From an uncultured Caryophanales bacterium (GTDB taxonomy: Bacteria; Bacillota_I; Bacilli_A; RFN20; CAG-288), in contig CAJMBK010000008.1 of NCBI GenBank assembly GCA_905211645.1, positions 1 to 64,000 on the forward strand: a stretch of DNA of 64,000 bases, given 5' to 3'. Below the pieces are notes generated by a model. It searched no databases. It was not told the origin of the DNA and saw nothing but the letters and a program-made list of their open reading frames with translations. Position numbers and translations under genes: made by a program. The first letter of the stretch is position 1. Each line of letters opens with the position of its first letter. Below, in pieces: positions 17,586 through 27,187 of the stretch.

Positions 17586-18347
17586 TTATTTGACCTCCTT
17601 AGCTGTTTCTTGTTTTGCTTTTGCTAATAAAGCTTTCTTTGCTTCTATAGCTTTCTTAGTCTTTCTATCAGAATTCCAAAGTCTGATTGTGGTAAAAACA
17701 CCTAAGACCAAGCCGAAGACGATGAAGCCACCAGCATTTTGAGTAAGTAAAGGAATCTTGATTGCTTCTAAAGGTAAGAAGGAAAAGATTTGCTTGTTAG
17801 TGAATGGGTTAACAAATGTGATACCACCAGTGCCCAAAACTTCTCTAAAGAATGCGATGATTAAGCAAGCGAGTGCGAAACCGATTGACATGCCAAGAGC
17901 ATCCAAAACGGATTTACCAACACTGTTCTTCCTTGCGAAGGCTTCAGCACGACCTAAGATGATGCAGTTGACTGTGATTAAAGGAATGAAGACACCCAAA
18001 GATGTGGAAAGTTCAGGTGTGAATGCCTTTAAAAGTAAATCAACAATGGTAACAAGTGAAGAGATGATGACGATGTAGACAGGAACTCTGATTGTGCTTG
18101 GAACAATCTTCCTAATAAGTGAAACGAGTAAATTAGAGAAGAATAAGACAATGAGAACTGCAACTGACATACCGAGTGCATTGTTGATTGATGTTGTTGC
18201 GATAAAGACTGGACATAAACCGAGTAAGCCGACTAAGAGTGGATTCTCTCTGATGATGCCGGCTGTGAAAGTTTTTAACAATACATTTTCCTTTTTATCA
18301 GGAACTGAAGTATTGATTGGTTTAGCATTAATATTTCTTTCTTCCAT
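17586..18347 (-). CDS. rnfE: Electron transport complex subunit RnfE
   Basis: 253 aa with six transmembrane segments; C45 (LLGLCPVFIA) and C128 (LITVNCIILGRAEAFA) are the cluster ligands paired with RnfA in inverted topology. It has short extra charged ends: about 25 residues at the N-terminus and a Lys/Ala-rich C-terminus. It begins 2 nt after the rnfG stop. Confidence 0.92.
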   Translation of the reverse strand: MEERNINAKPINTSVPDKKENVLLKTFTAGIIRENPLLVGLLGLCPVFIATTSINNALGMSVAVLIVLFFSNLLVSLIRKIVPSTIRVPVYIVIISSLVTIVDLLLKAFTPELSTSLGVFIPLITVNCIILGRAEAFARKNSVGKSVLDALGMSIGFALACLIIAFFREVLGTGGITFVNPFTNKQIFSFLPLEAIKIPLLTQNAGGFIVFGLVLGVFTTIRLWNSDRKTKKAIEAKKALLAKAKQETAKEVK

Positions 18348-18349
18348 AA

Positions 18350-19528
18350 TTATGCCTCCAATGAGCTGATGGCTTCACCAGCAGCGTTAAGTGCTTTGAC
18401 CATAGATGGTACGGTTAATTCAGAGCTTGAACCTGTGATGATAGCATCACCTTTTTGTGTTCCTGGGTCAGAACCTAAGATATAGGCTTGATCCACTTTA
18501 CCAATCTTGGTTGATGTATCGAAAATGGCATTGATAATTTGCTCGTACAAAAGATTTGATTCTGTATTCAACTCGGAATCGTCGATTAAATAAATTTGAT
18601 CAAGAACTAAATCATCATTATGTTCGTAAATTACAGCGCCGAAAATAACATTACCAAATTGAGGTTCAATACTTTCAAGTTTGGCGTAATAACCTTTGGT
18701 TGAAGTAGCATTTTCTCTTTGATTTTCGTATTCAAAGGTGTAAAGCTCTAAAACGTTTTCGGTTGCTTCGTAAGCGGTCTTGACAACAGAGCCTTCCTTC
18801 AAGTTATCACCAACAATTGCGGTGATTGCTTCTGGGATTGAAGTTTCTGTATCACTACCATCGCCACCTTGATTGTCATCGCCACCTTCACCGGTGTAAG
18901 TTGCACCGACACTGTTATAGTGTTTCAAGCAGTAATCAACTGCATCTTGAACAACAGGTGTAGTTTTTTGAGCAGTACCAGAAGTTTGGATGTATTGAGT
19001 GAAATCTTCACCAGCTTGATAACCAGGAACAACGGTGATATTTGTGTAGGCGTTAACACCTAAACTATCTTCACCAGCGTTTGAATTCAATTTGAATGCG
19101 TAAACAGAGCCGTTACCCTTGCCACCAACGATAATCATTGAAACGACAAGTGAACCGGAATAACCTCTTTCGGTTGTGATGGTGTAGAAGCGGACTGATT
19201 CAGTGTCAGTACCTTCCATCAAAGGTTCAGTGACGTAGCACTTTGCAAAAACGTTGATATTTTTATTATTGCCAGGAATAGTGTCGAAACCTTCAACGCC
19301 ATCCAAGCCTTTTGTAGTATCGAGTTTGCCTTCAAGCAAGGTGTAAGCATCGTTGTATTTTTGAGCTTCTTGGTGCTCTAAAACAATTGGATTTGTGCCG
19401 GCGTAAACACCGACAACTGCACCACCAGCAACTAAGCAGGTAATACCTAATACTAAAGGATATTTGATAAAGTTAGACATCTTCTTCTTAGGAGCTTTAG
19501 TAGTCTTATTTGTATTAATTTCTGACAT
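18350..19528 (-). CDS. rnfG: RnfG-like extracytoplasmic subunit with two FMN-binding-type domains
   Basis: A transmembrane anchor (residues about 22-45) is followed by an FMN_bind-type domain (about 50-220; GYSGSLVVSMIIVGGKG, DSLGVNAY) and a second related domain (about 230-392). RnfG normally carries FMN covalently on Thr in an SGAT motif. Here the first domain has SGTAQKT at that place and the second has TGSSSELT, so neither keeps a canonical SGAT. At 392 aa it is about twice the usual 180-220 aa. Position in the operon (C-D-G-E-A) supports the call. Confidence 0.8.
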   Translation of the reverse strand: MSEINTNKTTKAPKKKMSNFIKYPLVLGITCLVAGGAVVGVYAGTNPIVLEHQEAQKYNDAYTLLEGKLDTTKGLDGVEGFDTIPGNNKNINVFAKCYVTEPLMEGTDTESVRFYTITTERGYSGSLVVSMIIVGGKGNGSVYAFKLNSNAGEDSLGVNAYTNITVVPGYQAGEDFTQYIQTSGTAQKTTPVVQDAVDYCLKHYNSVGATYTGEGGDDNQGGDGSDTETSIPEAITAIVGDNLKEGSVVKTAYEATENVLELYTFEYENQRENATSTKGYYAKLESIEPQFGNVIFGAVIYEHNDDLVLDQIYLIDDSELNTESNLLYEQIINAIFDTSTKIGKVDQAYILGSDPGTQKGDAIITGSSSELTVPSMVKALNAAGEAISSLEA

Positions 19529-19539
19529 ATTTAACCTCC

Positions 19540-21741
19540 TTATCCTCTAATAATATTTGCTGCTTGGGCTAAAGCAGACATAACATCTGGAACTGTTTCT
19601 GCACTTGATGGAGCAGTATTGACATAGAAATCTTGGATATTTGATGAAGAACCAAGATCGAATTCATGGTTGATTGAGTTGATTTCAAGTTTAGTTGATA
19701 AATCAAAGATCAATGAGATGAAATGTTCATATAAACCATTATCTGGATGATTTTGCATTTCACTACCATCAACTAAATACATGTGATGAACTGTGAGTTT
19801 ATCACCGTTTTGGATGATTATTGCAGAGAATTCAACAGCACCGAACATTGAACCACTTGTCTTCATTCTTGCGTAGTAAGCAGTGTTGCTTGTTGCAGAA
19901 GCAGGAGCTTCAGTGAATTCGAATGAATACAATTCGAGAACGTTCTTATTTGAATCCTTGTCGAATTCGATAGCAGTCATTGATTCTGGATCAAATGAAT
20001 CACCAGCCATTGCCTTCATACCTGGAGCCTTGCTTTCAACGTTAGTTGGATCGATGATTGAAGCAAGTTTAACCAAGGTGTTGTTGATTGCAGGTAATGT
20101 GTCTGTTGAAGTTGCACCGGAGATGATTGTTGAAGGATCACCACCTAAAACAACGTAGTGAGTATTCTTATCATACTTGGAAAGATGATAGTTTGCTTGA
20201 CTTGCATCGGTGTAGAAGAGGGAACCGATAACTTGTTCATACAAACCATTTGATTCTGTATCCATCTCGGAATCGTCGATAAGATACATTGAATATAAGT
20301 TAAGATCTTTGGTTTGTTTATCTTGATACAAGATTGCGGAGAACATGATGTCACCGTAACTTGCACCACTAGTCATCAAGTTTGCATAGTATGCTGTTGC
20401 TCTATCGGTACCGGTAACAGCACTATCTGTTAAAGTGAAGCTTGCTAACTTCAAGACTTGATCTCTATCTGCTCTATCAACACTGATATTTCTAAATGAA
20501 TCTGGATCATAGTATTGATTTGCAGTCATTTCGTTGAAACCGTAGTATTTGTTAGGAGAGTAGGTAGGTTGATTCATTGCACCGAATGAAACACCGAATA
20601 ATAAGGATGCGGCAGGTAAAACACTGATTGCAGTGTATTTTGTCCACATATGTTGATTGGTTCTTGCATAAACTAATCTATCAATTAATGGAGTGACCAT
20701 GTTCATGATTAAGATTGAATAAGCAACACCTTCTGGTGCGGCAGCAAAGAATCTGATCATCATAGTGATAAATGCAGCACCGGTTGCAAAGATGATCTTA
20801 CCAGTTCTGTTAACTGGGGATGTAACTGGGTCAGTTAAGCATAAGACGCCACCGAAGAGGACACCACCAGCCATGATTGCTCTGAATGCGAATTCAAAGC
20901 TATCGACGCCCATACCTTGGCAAGCTGCCATCAATAAGTATGTGACAAAGATAGTACCGATGAAGAATGTAGGAACCCTCCAGTCGATAATTCTTCTGAC
21001 GATTAAGTAGATACCAATAATAATTAATAAGAAGGCGAAAGTTTCACCTAATGTACCGAAGTACTTACCAAGGAACATGTCCAAGGTTGAGATTTGTGTG
21101 ATTGAGTTGTTGATGTTGAAAACATCTGTACCGGAAAAAAGTGTTGAGGTGATGGAAGCACCAGTGTTGATTGTGAAATCAAGTGGCTTTTCACCTAAGA
21201 ATGTCTTAAGTTCTGATGAGAAGCAGAGCTGAGCAAAAATTCTTCCAATGATTGCAGGGTTGAAGATATTTCCACCGAAACCGCCAAAGACGTTCTTAAA
21301 GACAAATGTTGCACCAAATGATGTGATCATAACGACCCACATTGGTGTGCCAACAGGTAAAAGTAAAGCAACTAACAAACCTGAAACGTAGGAGTAGTTG
21401 AAGATAAACTTCTTGAAGTATGCTTTAACTCTTGTTTCACCTTTTGGAAGGTTTAAACGTTTCTCATCCTTCCAGAAAATAGGAAGATAGAATATAGCGT
21501 CGGCAAGTACTGAGAATAACATTGCACAAACGCCCATGCCGATTACTTTAAGACCGTAATACCAACCGTAGTAATTTCTGGCGAGGAGTTCTTCGCTTGA
21601 TAAGAAGGTGTCGCTGACTGAGTAGAAGATAATTGCTGCTACCCATAAAGCGACGACGCAACCGAAGAATTCCATCATCATCTTGAAGGTTGAATTCTTA
21701 CCTCTTAAATGTGGTCCGGCTTGATTAGCAAACTTAACCAT
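19540..21741 (-). CDS. rnfD: RnfD fused to two RnfG-like domains
   Basis: The first 390 residues are a normal RnfD/NqrB membrane domain with about ten helices and a TGASITST segment at the usual covalent-flavin site. Usual RnfD ends near residue 320-350. Here about 340 further residues form two repeats homologous to the second RnfG domain (shared core: Y-A-x-M/L-x-S-G...MYL-I/V-D-x-SEM...NGLYE). Repeat 1 holds S541-G-A-T544-S-T, the core of the covalent FMN motif, though without the usual preceding Asp; repeat 2 has lost it. The gene overlaps the rnfC stop by 1 nt. Confidence 0.85.
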   Translation of the reverse strand: MVKFANQAGPHLRGKNSTFKMMMEFFGCVVALWVAAIIFYSVSDTFLSSEELLARNYYGWYYGLKVIGMGVCAMLFSVLADAIFYLPIFWKDEKRLNLPKGETRVKAYFKKFIFNYSYVSGLLVALLLPVGTPMWVVMITSFGATFVFKNVFGGFGGNIFNPAIIGRIFAQLCFSSELKTFLGEKPLDFTINTGASITSTLFSGTDVFNINNSITQISTLDMFLGKYFGTLGETFAFLLIIIGIYLIVRRIIDWRVPTFFIGTIFVTYLLMAACQGMGVDSFEFAFRAIMAGGVLFGGVLCLTDPVTSPVNRTGKIIFATGAAFITMMIRFFAAAPEGVAYSILIMNMVTPLIDRLVYARTNQHMWTKYTAISVLPAASLLFGVSFGAMNQPTYSPNKYYGFNEMTANQYYDPDSFRNISVDRADRDQVLKLASFTLTDSAVTGTDRATAYYANLMTSGASYGDIMFSAILYQDKQTKDLNLYSMYLIDDSEMDTESNGLYEQVIGSLFYTDASQANYHLSKYDKNTHYVVLGGDPSTIISGATSTDTLPAINNTLVKLASIIDPTNVESKAPGMKAMAGDSFDPESMTAIEFDKDSNKNVLELYSFEFTEAPASATSNTAYYARMKTSGSMFGAVEFSAIIIQNGDKLTVHHMYLVDGSEMQNHPDNGLYEHFISLIFDLSTKLEINSINHEFDLGSSSNIQDFYVNTAPSSAETVPDVMSALAQAANIIRG

Positions 21742-23156
21742 TATTTTTTAACCTCCTCATTCTTCTCATTCTTTTTCTTAGAAAAGAGTGAAGTGATGAA
21801 TTTCTTAATTTTTTCTTTGCTCTCTTGAGCTTCGGTCATTTGACCAGGTTTGAATTTCATTCTAGCCATCATCTTAGCTTTGGACATGTTGGCTGTGACA
21901 TCGATGTGGGATGGGCAGACAAATGAACACATACCGCATTCGACACACTTCAAGACATCCAATTCGTAGCAACGATCGACGTCGCCTCTGTTGATAGCCA
22001 TTTGAATTTGAACTGGTTGTAAGCCCATTGGGCAGTGATCGACACACTTACCACACTTCCAGCATGGTTCGGCGTGAATGTCGTACTTAGATAAGATTGT
22101 GAAACCACCAGATTGTAAAACTGTTGGGAAATCTGCAGTTAAAACTGCTCTACCGCACATTGGACCACCGTTGACGATCTTGACATCTTCCAAGGCGTAA
22201 CCGCCAGTTGATTTGATAATTTCATCAACTAAGGTACCGACTGGGCATTCGACGTTAGTTTGATTGCTGACGCCATCACCAGCGATTGTGATAACCTTCT
22301 TGGAAATTGTTGCACCATCTCTGAAAAGTCTACCAACTGCTTCAAGAGTTTGTAAGTTGTTGACGATTACATGACATTCTGCAGGTAAAACGTTGTAACT
22401 TCTGTGAAAAACGTAAGAGATGAGTGTTCTTTCAAAACCCATTGGGTAACGATCTGGAGTCAAAGTGATCTCGATAATTTCCTTGAGTTCAGGATGATTC
22501 TTCAAGGCGTTTGTGCAAGCTTCAATCAAATGAGGTTTGTTTTCCTTGATTGCAATGATTGCTCTCTTTGCATTCATGACTTTAACTAAAATTGGTAATG
22601 CATAGAACAAATCTTCGATGCATCTGCTACCTTCGAGGTAGTCAGTTGTCAAGTAAGGCTCACATTCGATTGCATTGACTAAAATAGTGTCAATTTTAAC
22701 TTCGGGTTTGGTGTTATATTTGATGAATGTTGGGAAACCAGCACCACCAAGACCAACGATACCACCTTCTTTAATCTTGTTAACAACATCTTCTTTAGTT
22801 GGATTATCAACCAACTTTTCTAAGTGCTCTGTTGTGTACAATTTGTCATTTTCGATGACAAAGTGATCGACTTGTCTTCCACAGATTGTAGAAGTTTTCT
22901 TTTCAATAGCGACAATTTTACCGCTAACTGATGAGTAAACTGGAATACCAAAGTCACCTCTGATACCAAGTCTAGTGCCCACTTTTACTGAAGCACCAAC
23001 CTCCAACATTTCATTCAAAGGCATAGCTTTATTGTCTACGCATTGAATGTAGACCTTATCAGGTTCGTAGCTAACGATAGGATTATCAGCTTGAGGGTGT
23101 TTATGACCATCGATCTTAGTCATACCACTAGTTCCTAAAAACTTAAAATTAGGCAT
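21741..23156 (-). CDS. rnfC: Electron transport complex subunit RnfC
   Basis: The N-terminal barrel-sandwich domain is followed by the NADH/FMN-binding domain with GLGGAGFPTFIKY near residue 135 and an SLBB domain. Two 4Fe-4S motifs follow: CWKCGKCVDHCPMG and CVECGMCSFVCP. 471 aa is within the range of Firmicute RnfC. It is the peripheral subunit that exchanges electrons with NAD+. First gene of the operon; SD AGGAGA lies 9 nt upstream of the ATG. Confidence 0.94.
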   Translation of the reverse strand: MPNFKFLGTSGMTKIDGHKHPQADNPIVSYEPDKVYIQCVDNKAMPLNEMLEVGASVKVGTRLGIRGDFGIPVYSSVSGKIVAIEKKTSTICGRQVDHFVIENDKLYTTEHLEKLVDNPTKEDVVNKIKEGGIVGLGGAGFPTFIKYNTKPEVKIDTILVNAIECEPYLTTDYLEGSRCIEDLFYALPILVKVMNAKRAIIAIKENKPHLIEACTNALKNHPELKEIIEITLTPDRYPMGFERTLISYVFHRSYNVLPAECHVIVNNLQTLEAVGRLFRDGATISKKVITIAGDGVSNQTNVECPVGTLVDEIIKSTGGYALEDVKIVNGGPMCGRAVLTADFPTVLQSGGFTILSKYDIHAEPCWKCGKCVDHCPMGLQPVQIQMAINRGDVDRCYELDVLKCVECGMCSFVCPSHIDVTANMSKAKMMARMKFKPGQMTEAQESKEKIKKFITSLFSKKKNEKNEEVKK

Positions 23157-23186
23157 TTACTAATCTCCTATATATAAATTCAATTA

Positions 23187-23195
23187 ATTATATCA
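23187..23195 (-). promoter_or_regulatory. Promoter of the rnf operon (extended -10)
   Basis: On the minus strand TGATATAAT is a perfect extended -10, about 30 nt before the rnfC start, leaving room for its SD. No good -35 at 17 nt, as is common for extended -10 promoters. Confidence 0.6.
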
Positions 23196-23312
23196 TTTCA
23201 AACAACCAAAATTGCTCAATTCTTTAATTAATTTGTCACCAAAATTACTAAGTTAAAACTTATTAAAAAGTAATAAATTGGTAATTTATAAAAGTCATTT
23301 ATCTAACATGAA

Positions 23313-23370
23313 AAAAGTCAGTTTAAGTTAGGATATGCTAACACAACTAACAAATTTTAAACTGACTTTT
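23313..23370 (-). terminator. Terminator hairpin downstream of pduL
   Basis: A 14-bp stem aaaagtcagtttaa/ttaaactgactttt encloses a second hairpin gttag/ctaac (23327-23342). T-runs flank both sides. It separates pduL from the rnf operon. Confidence 0.75.
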
Positions 23371-23393
23371 AAATTCGATAAATTTTACTAAAA

Positions 23394-23981
23394 TTAAGCT
23401 TTGACAATTGTACCTTCAGCGTTGCCTTGTAAACCTAAAGCGTTGCTTTCATCGGTATCAATGTGCATTGCTAATGCAAACTTAGGCGAAACTCTGACAA
23501 CGACATCACCTAAAATAGCTGTTCTTTCTCTTGGTGATTCAATTTTAACTGAAACAATTTCACCGTTTTTAACGCCATATTCGGCTGCATCTTCTTCAGT
23601 CATGTGGATGTGACGTTTTGCAACGATTAAACCTTCTGTTAATTCGGCTTCACCTTTAGGACCAACAATCTTGATAGGTGCGGAACCTTTAATATCACCA
23701 GATTCTCTGATAGGAGCATCAACACCTAAAGTTCTGCAATCTGTTAAAGACATTTCGACTTGGTTAGCCTTTCTTGCTGGACCTAAGATAGAAACGTTCT
23801 TAATTGTATTCTTTGGACCAACAACATCAACTCTGCTTGTAGAAGCAAATTGACCAGGTTGGCTCAACATTTTCTTAACTTCCATTTTTGCATCTTCACC
23901 AAATAAAACTTTGAATGTTTCTTCGGTGACGTGAACGTGACGAGCACTAGTTTCAACAACAAATTTCTTTTCTGAAGACAT
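23394..23981 (-). CDS. pduL: Phosphate acyltransferase, PduL type
   Basis: The two metal-site motifs of the PduL fold are intact: VETSARHVHVTEE near the N-terminus and VAKRHIHMTEEDA near residue 125. PduL interconverts acyl-CoA and acyl phosphate and replaces Pta in many fermenters. 195 aa is the usual core length without a microcompartment-targeting peptide, so it is probably a cytosolic phosphotransacetylase feeding acetate kinase. Placed just upstream of rnf, it fits an acetogenic fermentation with an Rnf ion pump. Confidence 0.9.
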   Translation of the reverse strand: MSSEKKFVVETSARHVHVTEETFKVLFGEDAKMEVKKMLSQPGQFASTSRVDVVGPKNTIKNVSILGPARKANQVEMSLTDCRTLGVDAPIRESGDIKGSAPIKIVGPKGEAELTEGLIVAKRHIHMTEEDAAEYGVKNGEIVSVKIESPRERTAILGDVVVRVSPKFALAMHIDTDESNALGLQGNAEGTIVKA

Positions 23982-24121
23982 ATTAAAATTTTTTTCTCCT
24001 TTTTTCGTAATAATTATAAATCTTTAAAGTCTTTATTTCATGGATTTGAACACTAAATTTGATTTGGATGATTTCTGGATAAAAATTGGGTAAAAGTTGG
24101 ACGAATTAACTGAGTTAATTA

Positions 24122-24130
24122 TGCTAAAAT
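24122..24130 (+). promoter_or_regulatory. Extended -10 six nt before ATG (leaderless start)
   Basis: TGCTAAAAT ends exactly 6 nt before the ATG at 24137. No SD is present. Transcription would begin at or next to the A of the start codon. TTGGAC at 24097-24102 is a possible -35 but the spacing is long. Confidence 0.55.
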
Positions 24131-24136
24131 TTTTGC

Positions 24137-25108
24137 ATGAAATGCTTTTCTGCAATTGAATATTTAAAAGAATTAATCGAGAAATTCCACTTAAATTTGA
24201 AAGTTGATGATTTCAAAATCGTCAAAGAAGGTTATTCAAACTTAACCTTTTACAGTGCAAAAAGTAATTCATACCTAAAGGTTTCTTTACCAATTTTAGA
24301 TGAAAGATTTGAAGATTTAAAACCTATCCTTCATCATGAAAAAGTTTCTGAGAAAGATTATGAAATCTTAGCTAAAGCTCTTAATTACAAGATGAAAATT
24401 CTTGTAGATATTGATGAGTTACGAATCGAAGAGATTGAAAAATTAGATATTGATGAAACTTTCAATTTAAAAGATATTACACATGAAGAAATCAAATCTT
24501 TGATGAAAACCATCAAAGAATTTTCTTCAATTGACCTAGAAGATACAAAAGTTTTATCAGTTGATGAGATGATTCAAAAGTTTAAGAAAATTTACGATAA
24601 TTACTACAAAATTTCTGATTTATTCAAAACAACTCATAAAAAGTTACTCAAGTTGTCAAATGAATATACTAAATATCAATTCAATACAATTCAAGATACA
24701 AATTCTAATGATTTATCTACAATTCACTTCGATTTAGTAATTGGAAACATCCTTAAATCAAGAACAACTAACACTTTCCACATCATCGATTTTGACTACG
24801 TTTACAAGGGAAATCCTATTTTAATGCTGGCTTCACTAATTGAAGAAACTCAATTTAATGCAGAGACTGAAAACTTAATTATTAAAGAGTTTTTCAATAC
24901 TTTCTACCCAAAAAATTCGGACTTCTACAACGATTTCCAACAAAAATATAAGAAAGAATACTTCCTTAAATTAGACTATCTATGGTCACTTTGGGCAGCA
25001 AACTTACTTAATTACTACAACGAAATAAACGACAAAGAAAAAGTCGATAATTTAATTCAAATTATCGACGATAAGTTCAATAGTTTCTTAAAACACCTTA
25101 TTTCTTAG
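24137..25108 (+). CDS. Choline/aminoglycoside kinase-like phosphotransferase
   Basis: APH/ChoK-fold protein of 323 aa. The C-terminal half holds the catalytic HFDLVIGN (Brenner motif HxDxxxxN, here near residue 197) and the metal-binding IIDFDYV. The N-lobe has a short Gly-containing loop (KEGYSNLTFY) and SYLKVS with the ATP-contacting Lys. The substrate is unknown: choline, ethanolamine, a sugar or an amino sugar are all possible. It is tail-to-tail with, and overlaps by 11 nt, the transaldolase-like gene on the other strand. Confidence 0.7.
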   Translation: MKCFSAIEYLKELIEKFHLNLKVDDFKIVKEGYSNLTFYSAKSNSYLKVSLPILDERFEDLKPILHHEKVSEKDYEILAKALNYKMKILVDIDELRIEEIEKLDIDETFNLKDITHEEIKSLMKTIKEFSSIDLEDTKVLSVDEMIQKFKKIYDNYYKISDLFKTTHKKLLKLSNEYTKYQFNTIQDTNSNDLSTIHFDLVIGNILKSRTTNTFHIIDFDYVYKGNPILMLASLIEETQFNAETENLIIKEFFNTFYPKNSDFYNDFQQKYKKEYFLKLDYLWSLWAANLLNYYNEINDKEKVDNLIQIIDDKFNSFLKHLIS

Positions 25109-25733
25109 ATGCATCTGCAAAGATCTTCAAACCAGCAGTGGTTAAAGGATGTTCATACATCTTCATAATGATCTTGTAAGGAATTGTAGCGATGTCACAA
25201 CCAGCAGAAACAGCTAATTGAACATGAGCAACATTTCTAATACTTGCAGCGATAATTTCGGTTTCATAACCGTAAGTATCTCTTAATTGACAGACATTAT
25301 TGATAAGAGCAACTGCATCAAATCCAGCATCATCCATTCTACCTAAGAATGGGGAAACATAAGTAGCACCTGCTTCCATAGCAAGAAGTGCTTGTGCAGG
25401 AGAGAAAATAAGAGTAACGTTTGTCTTGATACCTTCACTTGTTAATTGTCTACAAGCTTTGATACCATCTACTGTCATAGGTAATTTGATGACGATGTTT
25501 TTATGAAGTTTAGAATATTCACGACCTTGTTTGATCATGGTATTTGCATCTGATTCATCGACTTCAACTGAAATTGGACCATCGATAAGTTTGACGATGT
25601 CATGAACAACATCCAAAACTGATCTACCGGATTTAGCAATCAAACTAGGGTTTGTGGTACAACCTTTAACAACACCTAATTTGCTGGCTTCTTCAATTTC
25701 ATTAACCATAGCAGTATCAATAAAAATTTTCAT
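25098..25733 (-). CDS. Fructose-6-phosphate aldolase / small transaldolase
   Basis: Begins MKIFIDTAMVNEIEEAS and has GCTTNPSLI, the Schiff-base Lys in VIKLPMT near residue 84, and PFLGRMDD. At 211 aa it belongs to the short transaldolase/FSA subfamily (decamers of about 215 aa). It may provide transaldolase activity for the non-oxidative pentose-phosphate pathway, consistent with rpe and pgi in this window, or act as FSA. SD GAGGT lies 6-10 nt upstream. Confidence 0.87.
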   Translation of the reverse strand: MKIFIDTAMVNEIEEASKLGVVKGCTTNPSLIAKSGRSVLDVVHDIVKLIDGPISVEVDESDANTMIKQGREYSKLHKNIVIKLPMTVDGIKACRQLTSEGIKTNVTLIFSPAQALLAMEAGATYVSPFLGRMDDAGFDAVALINNVCQLRDTYGYETEIIAASIRNVAHVQLAVSAGCDIATIPYKIIMKMYEHPLTTAGLKIFADASKK

Positions 25734-25782
25734 GTTTATACCTCAACTTTATCTAATTTTAGCATTTATGAAATTGCTTTCT

Positions 25783-26313
25783 TTAAAATACGATGGCACG
25801 TGAGTATTTTCTAACAAATGGTCTAAGTAACCACAAGCCTAAAAAGGCGTTGTGCATATTAGCTGCTCTATTGTATTTATCGTAGAAAGTTTCCATCATC
25901 TTGAAGGTTGTTTCCATCTCTTCAGATAATTCACTATCAATTGTAATCTTGTACTCATTGAAGAATTTCTTTGAATAAGTCAAAAGAACATCCAAAGCTT
26001 GCTTAGCGTATGATCTTTTTTCAGTGATATCATCTTTAATGATAGATTCAATATCAATAAGCATGTCATCCATGGATTTATTGTATTTTTTGCCTGAATT
26101 TTTGATAACTTCAAAACACTTCTTAGCAAGAGCAAGCCTTTGCTCTTCAAATGGTCCGATATCTTTAATTAAAATTTGGACTTTCTTTCTGTAGTGCTTA
26201 AAAACAATGTATTCAACACCGACAAAAAGCGTCAAAAAGACGATGATACCAACAATGCATAAAACAATAATTACAATCTGAGTGGTTAAACTATCCATTA
26301 AAAAATTGAACAT
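25783..26313 (-). CDS. Membrane-anchored helical protein, LemA-like
   Basis: One N-terminal transmembrane helix (residues about 11-35) and then long helices. The end, YDKYNRAANMHNAFL near residue 145 followed by a hydrophobic stretch, recalls the LemA family (TM anchor plus helical bundle ending in a YN-x-A motif). The resemblance is in layout more than clear identity, so the family call is tentative. Function unknown. Confidence 0.45.
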   Translation of the reverse strand: MFNFLMDSLTTQIVIIVLCIVGIIVFLTLFVGVEYIVFKHYRKKVQILIKDIGPFEEQRLALAKKCFEVIKNSGKKYNKSMDDMLIDIESIIKDDITEKRSYAKQALDVLLTYSKKFFNEYKITIDSELSEEMETTFKMMETFYDKYNRAANMHNAFLGLWLLRPFVRKYSRAIVF

Positions 26314-26421
26314 ATTTATTTAATCTCCAGTTCAATAATTATATAAATAATGAAGTGACTATCAGAAAAAAGTTACGTAAAAAATAATGAAATGATAAAA
26401 TTTTAAACTTGGAGGTCACTT

Positions 26422-27138
26422 ATGAAAGATAATGTAATGTTTTTGCTTGCTGCGGGAAGCTCCACCCGTGTCGAAAACTTAGAAACTAAAAAACAATTTT
26501 ACAGAGATTCAATATATAAAAAACCTGTATTCTTATATCCATTATTAACAAGTTTAAAAAATGACTTATTCAAGAAAGTCTACTTAGTCATCGCTAAAGA
26601 AGATATGAAAATAGTTCAAGATATCCTTGAAGAATTCTCAGTCAAAGATGAAAAACTTGTTCTTGTTGAAGGTGGAACAAGCCGTCCTCACTCTGTTTTA
26701 AACGCAATTAAGAGAGTTGAAGCAGATAAATTCAATCCAGAAAATACAAATGTTGTCATCCACGATGCTTGTAGGCCATTCGTTTCTGTTGAAGACTTTG
26801 AAAAACTCATTGAAAAATTGAAAGAAAAAGAATCTGTATCCTATGCGATCGGTGTCGTTGATACTTTGATTGAAAAATATCCTTTCCCTAAAGCAGTTGA
26901 TAGAGATAACTTCAAGAGAATCCAAACTCCTCAAGCTTTCCATCTTTCAACATTGATTAAGGCTTATCAAGTAACAAGTAATTTCTCAAATACCGATGAG
27001 ATGCAAATTGTTTCAAAAATTACCAAGGATTTCACAACAATTCCAGGCAAATTGAGACTTTTTAAGATCACATACGACGAGGATATCGAACTTTTAGAAA
27101 TTCTTCTCAAAGGTTACTACGAATTACATAATAAATAG
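26422..27138 (+). CDS. ispD: 2-C-methyl-D-erythritol 4-phosphate cytidylyltransferase
   Basis: Nucleotidyltransferase start LLAAGSSTR followed by KKQFY, then HDACRPFV and RIQTPQAF, the IspD signatures. It transfers CMP to MEP in the non-mevalonate isoprenoid pathway. 238 aa is typical. IspD and ribitol-5-phosphate cytidylyltransferase (TarI) are similar; with no tar genes nearby IspD is preferred but TarI is not excluded. SD TTGGAGGT is present, 6 nt before the ATG. Confidence 0.8.
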   Translation: MKDNVMFLLAAGSSTRVENLETKKQFYRDSIYKKPVFLYPLLTSLKNDLFKKVYLVIAKEDMKIVQDILEEFSVKDEKLVLVEGGTSRPHSVLNAIKRVEADKFNPENTNVVIHDACRPFVSVEDFEKLIEKLKEKESVSYAIGVVDTLIEKYPFPKAVDRDNFKRIQTPQAFHLSTLIKAYQVTSNFSNTDEMQIVSKITKDFTTIPGKLRLFKITYDEDIELLEILLKGYYELHNK

Positions 27139-27187
27139 AGAGAAATAACCCTTAAAACAATATAATATTAACGAAAGAAGGTTTAAT

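Noticed and set aside
17758..18369. 106- and 91-aa plus-strand ORFs inside rnfE
   Set aside because: Antisense frames of a clear membrane protein gene; no SD and no conserved motif.
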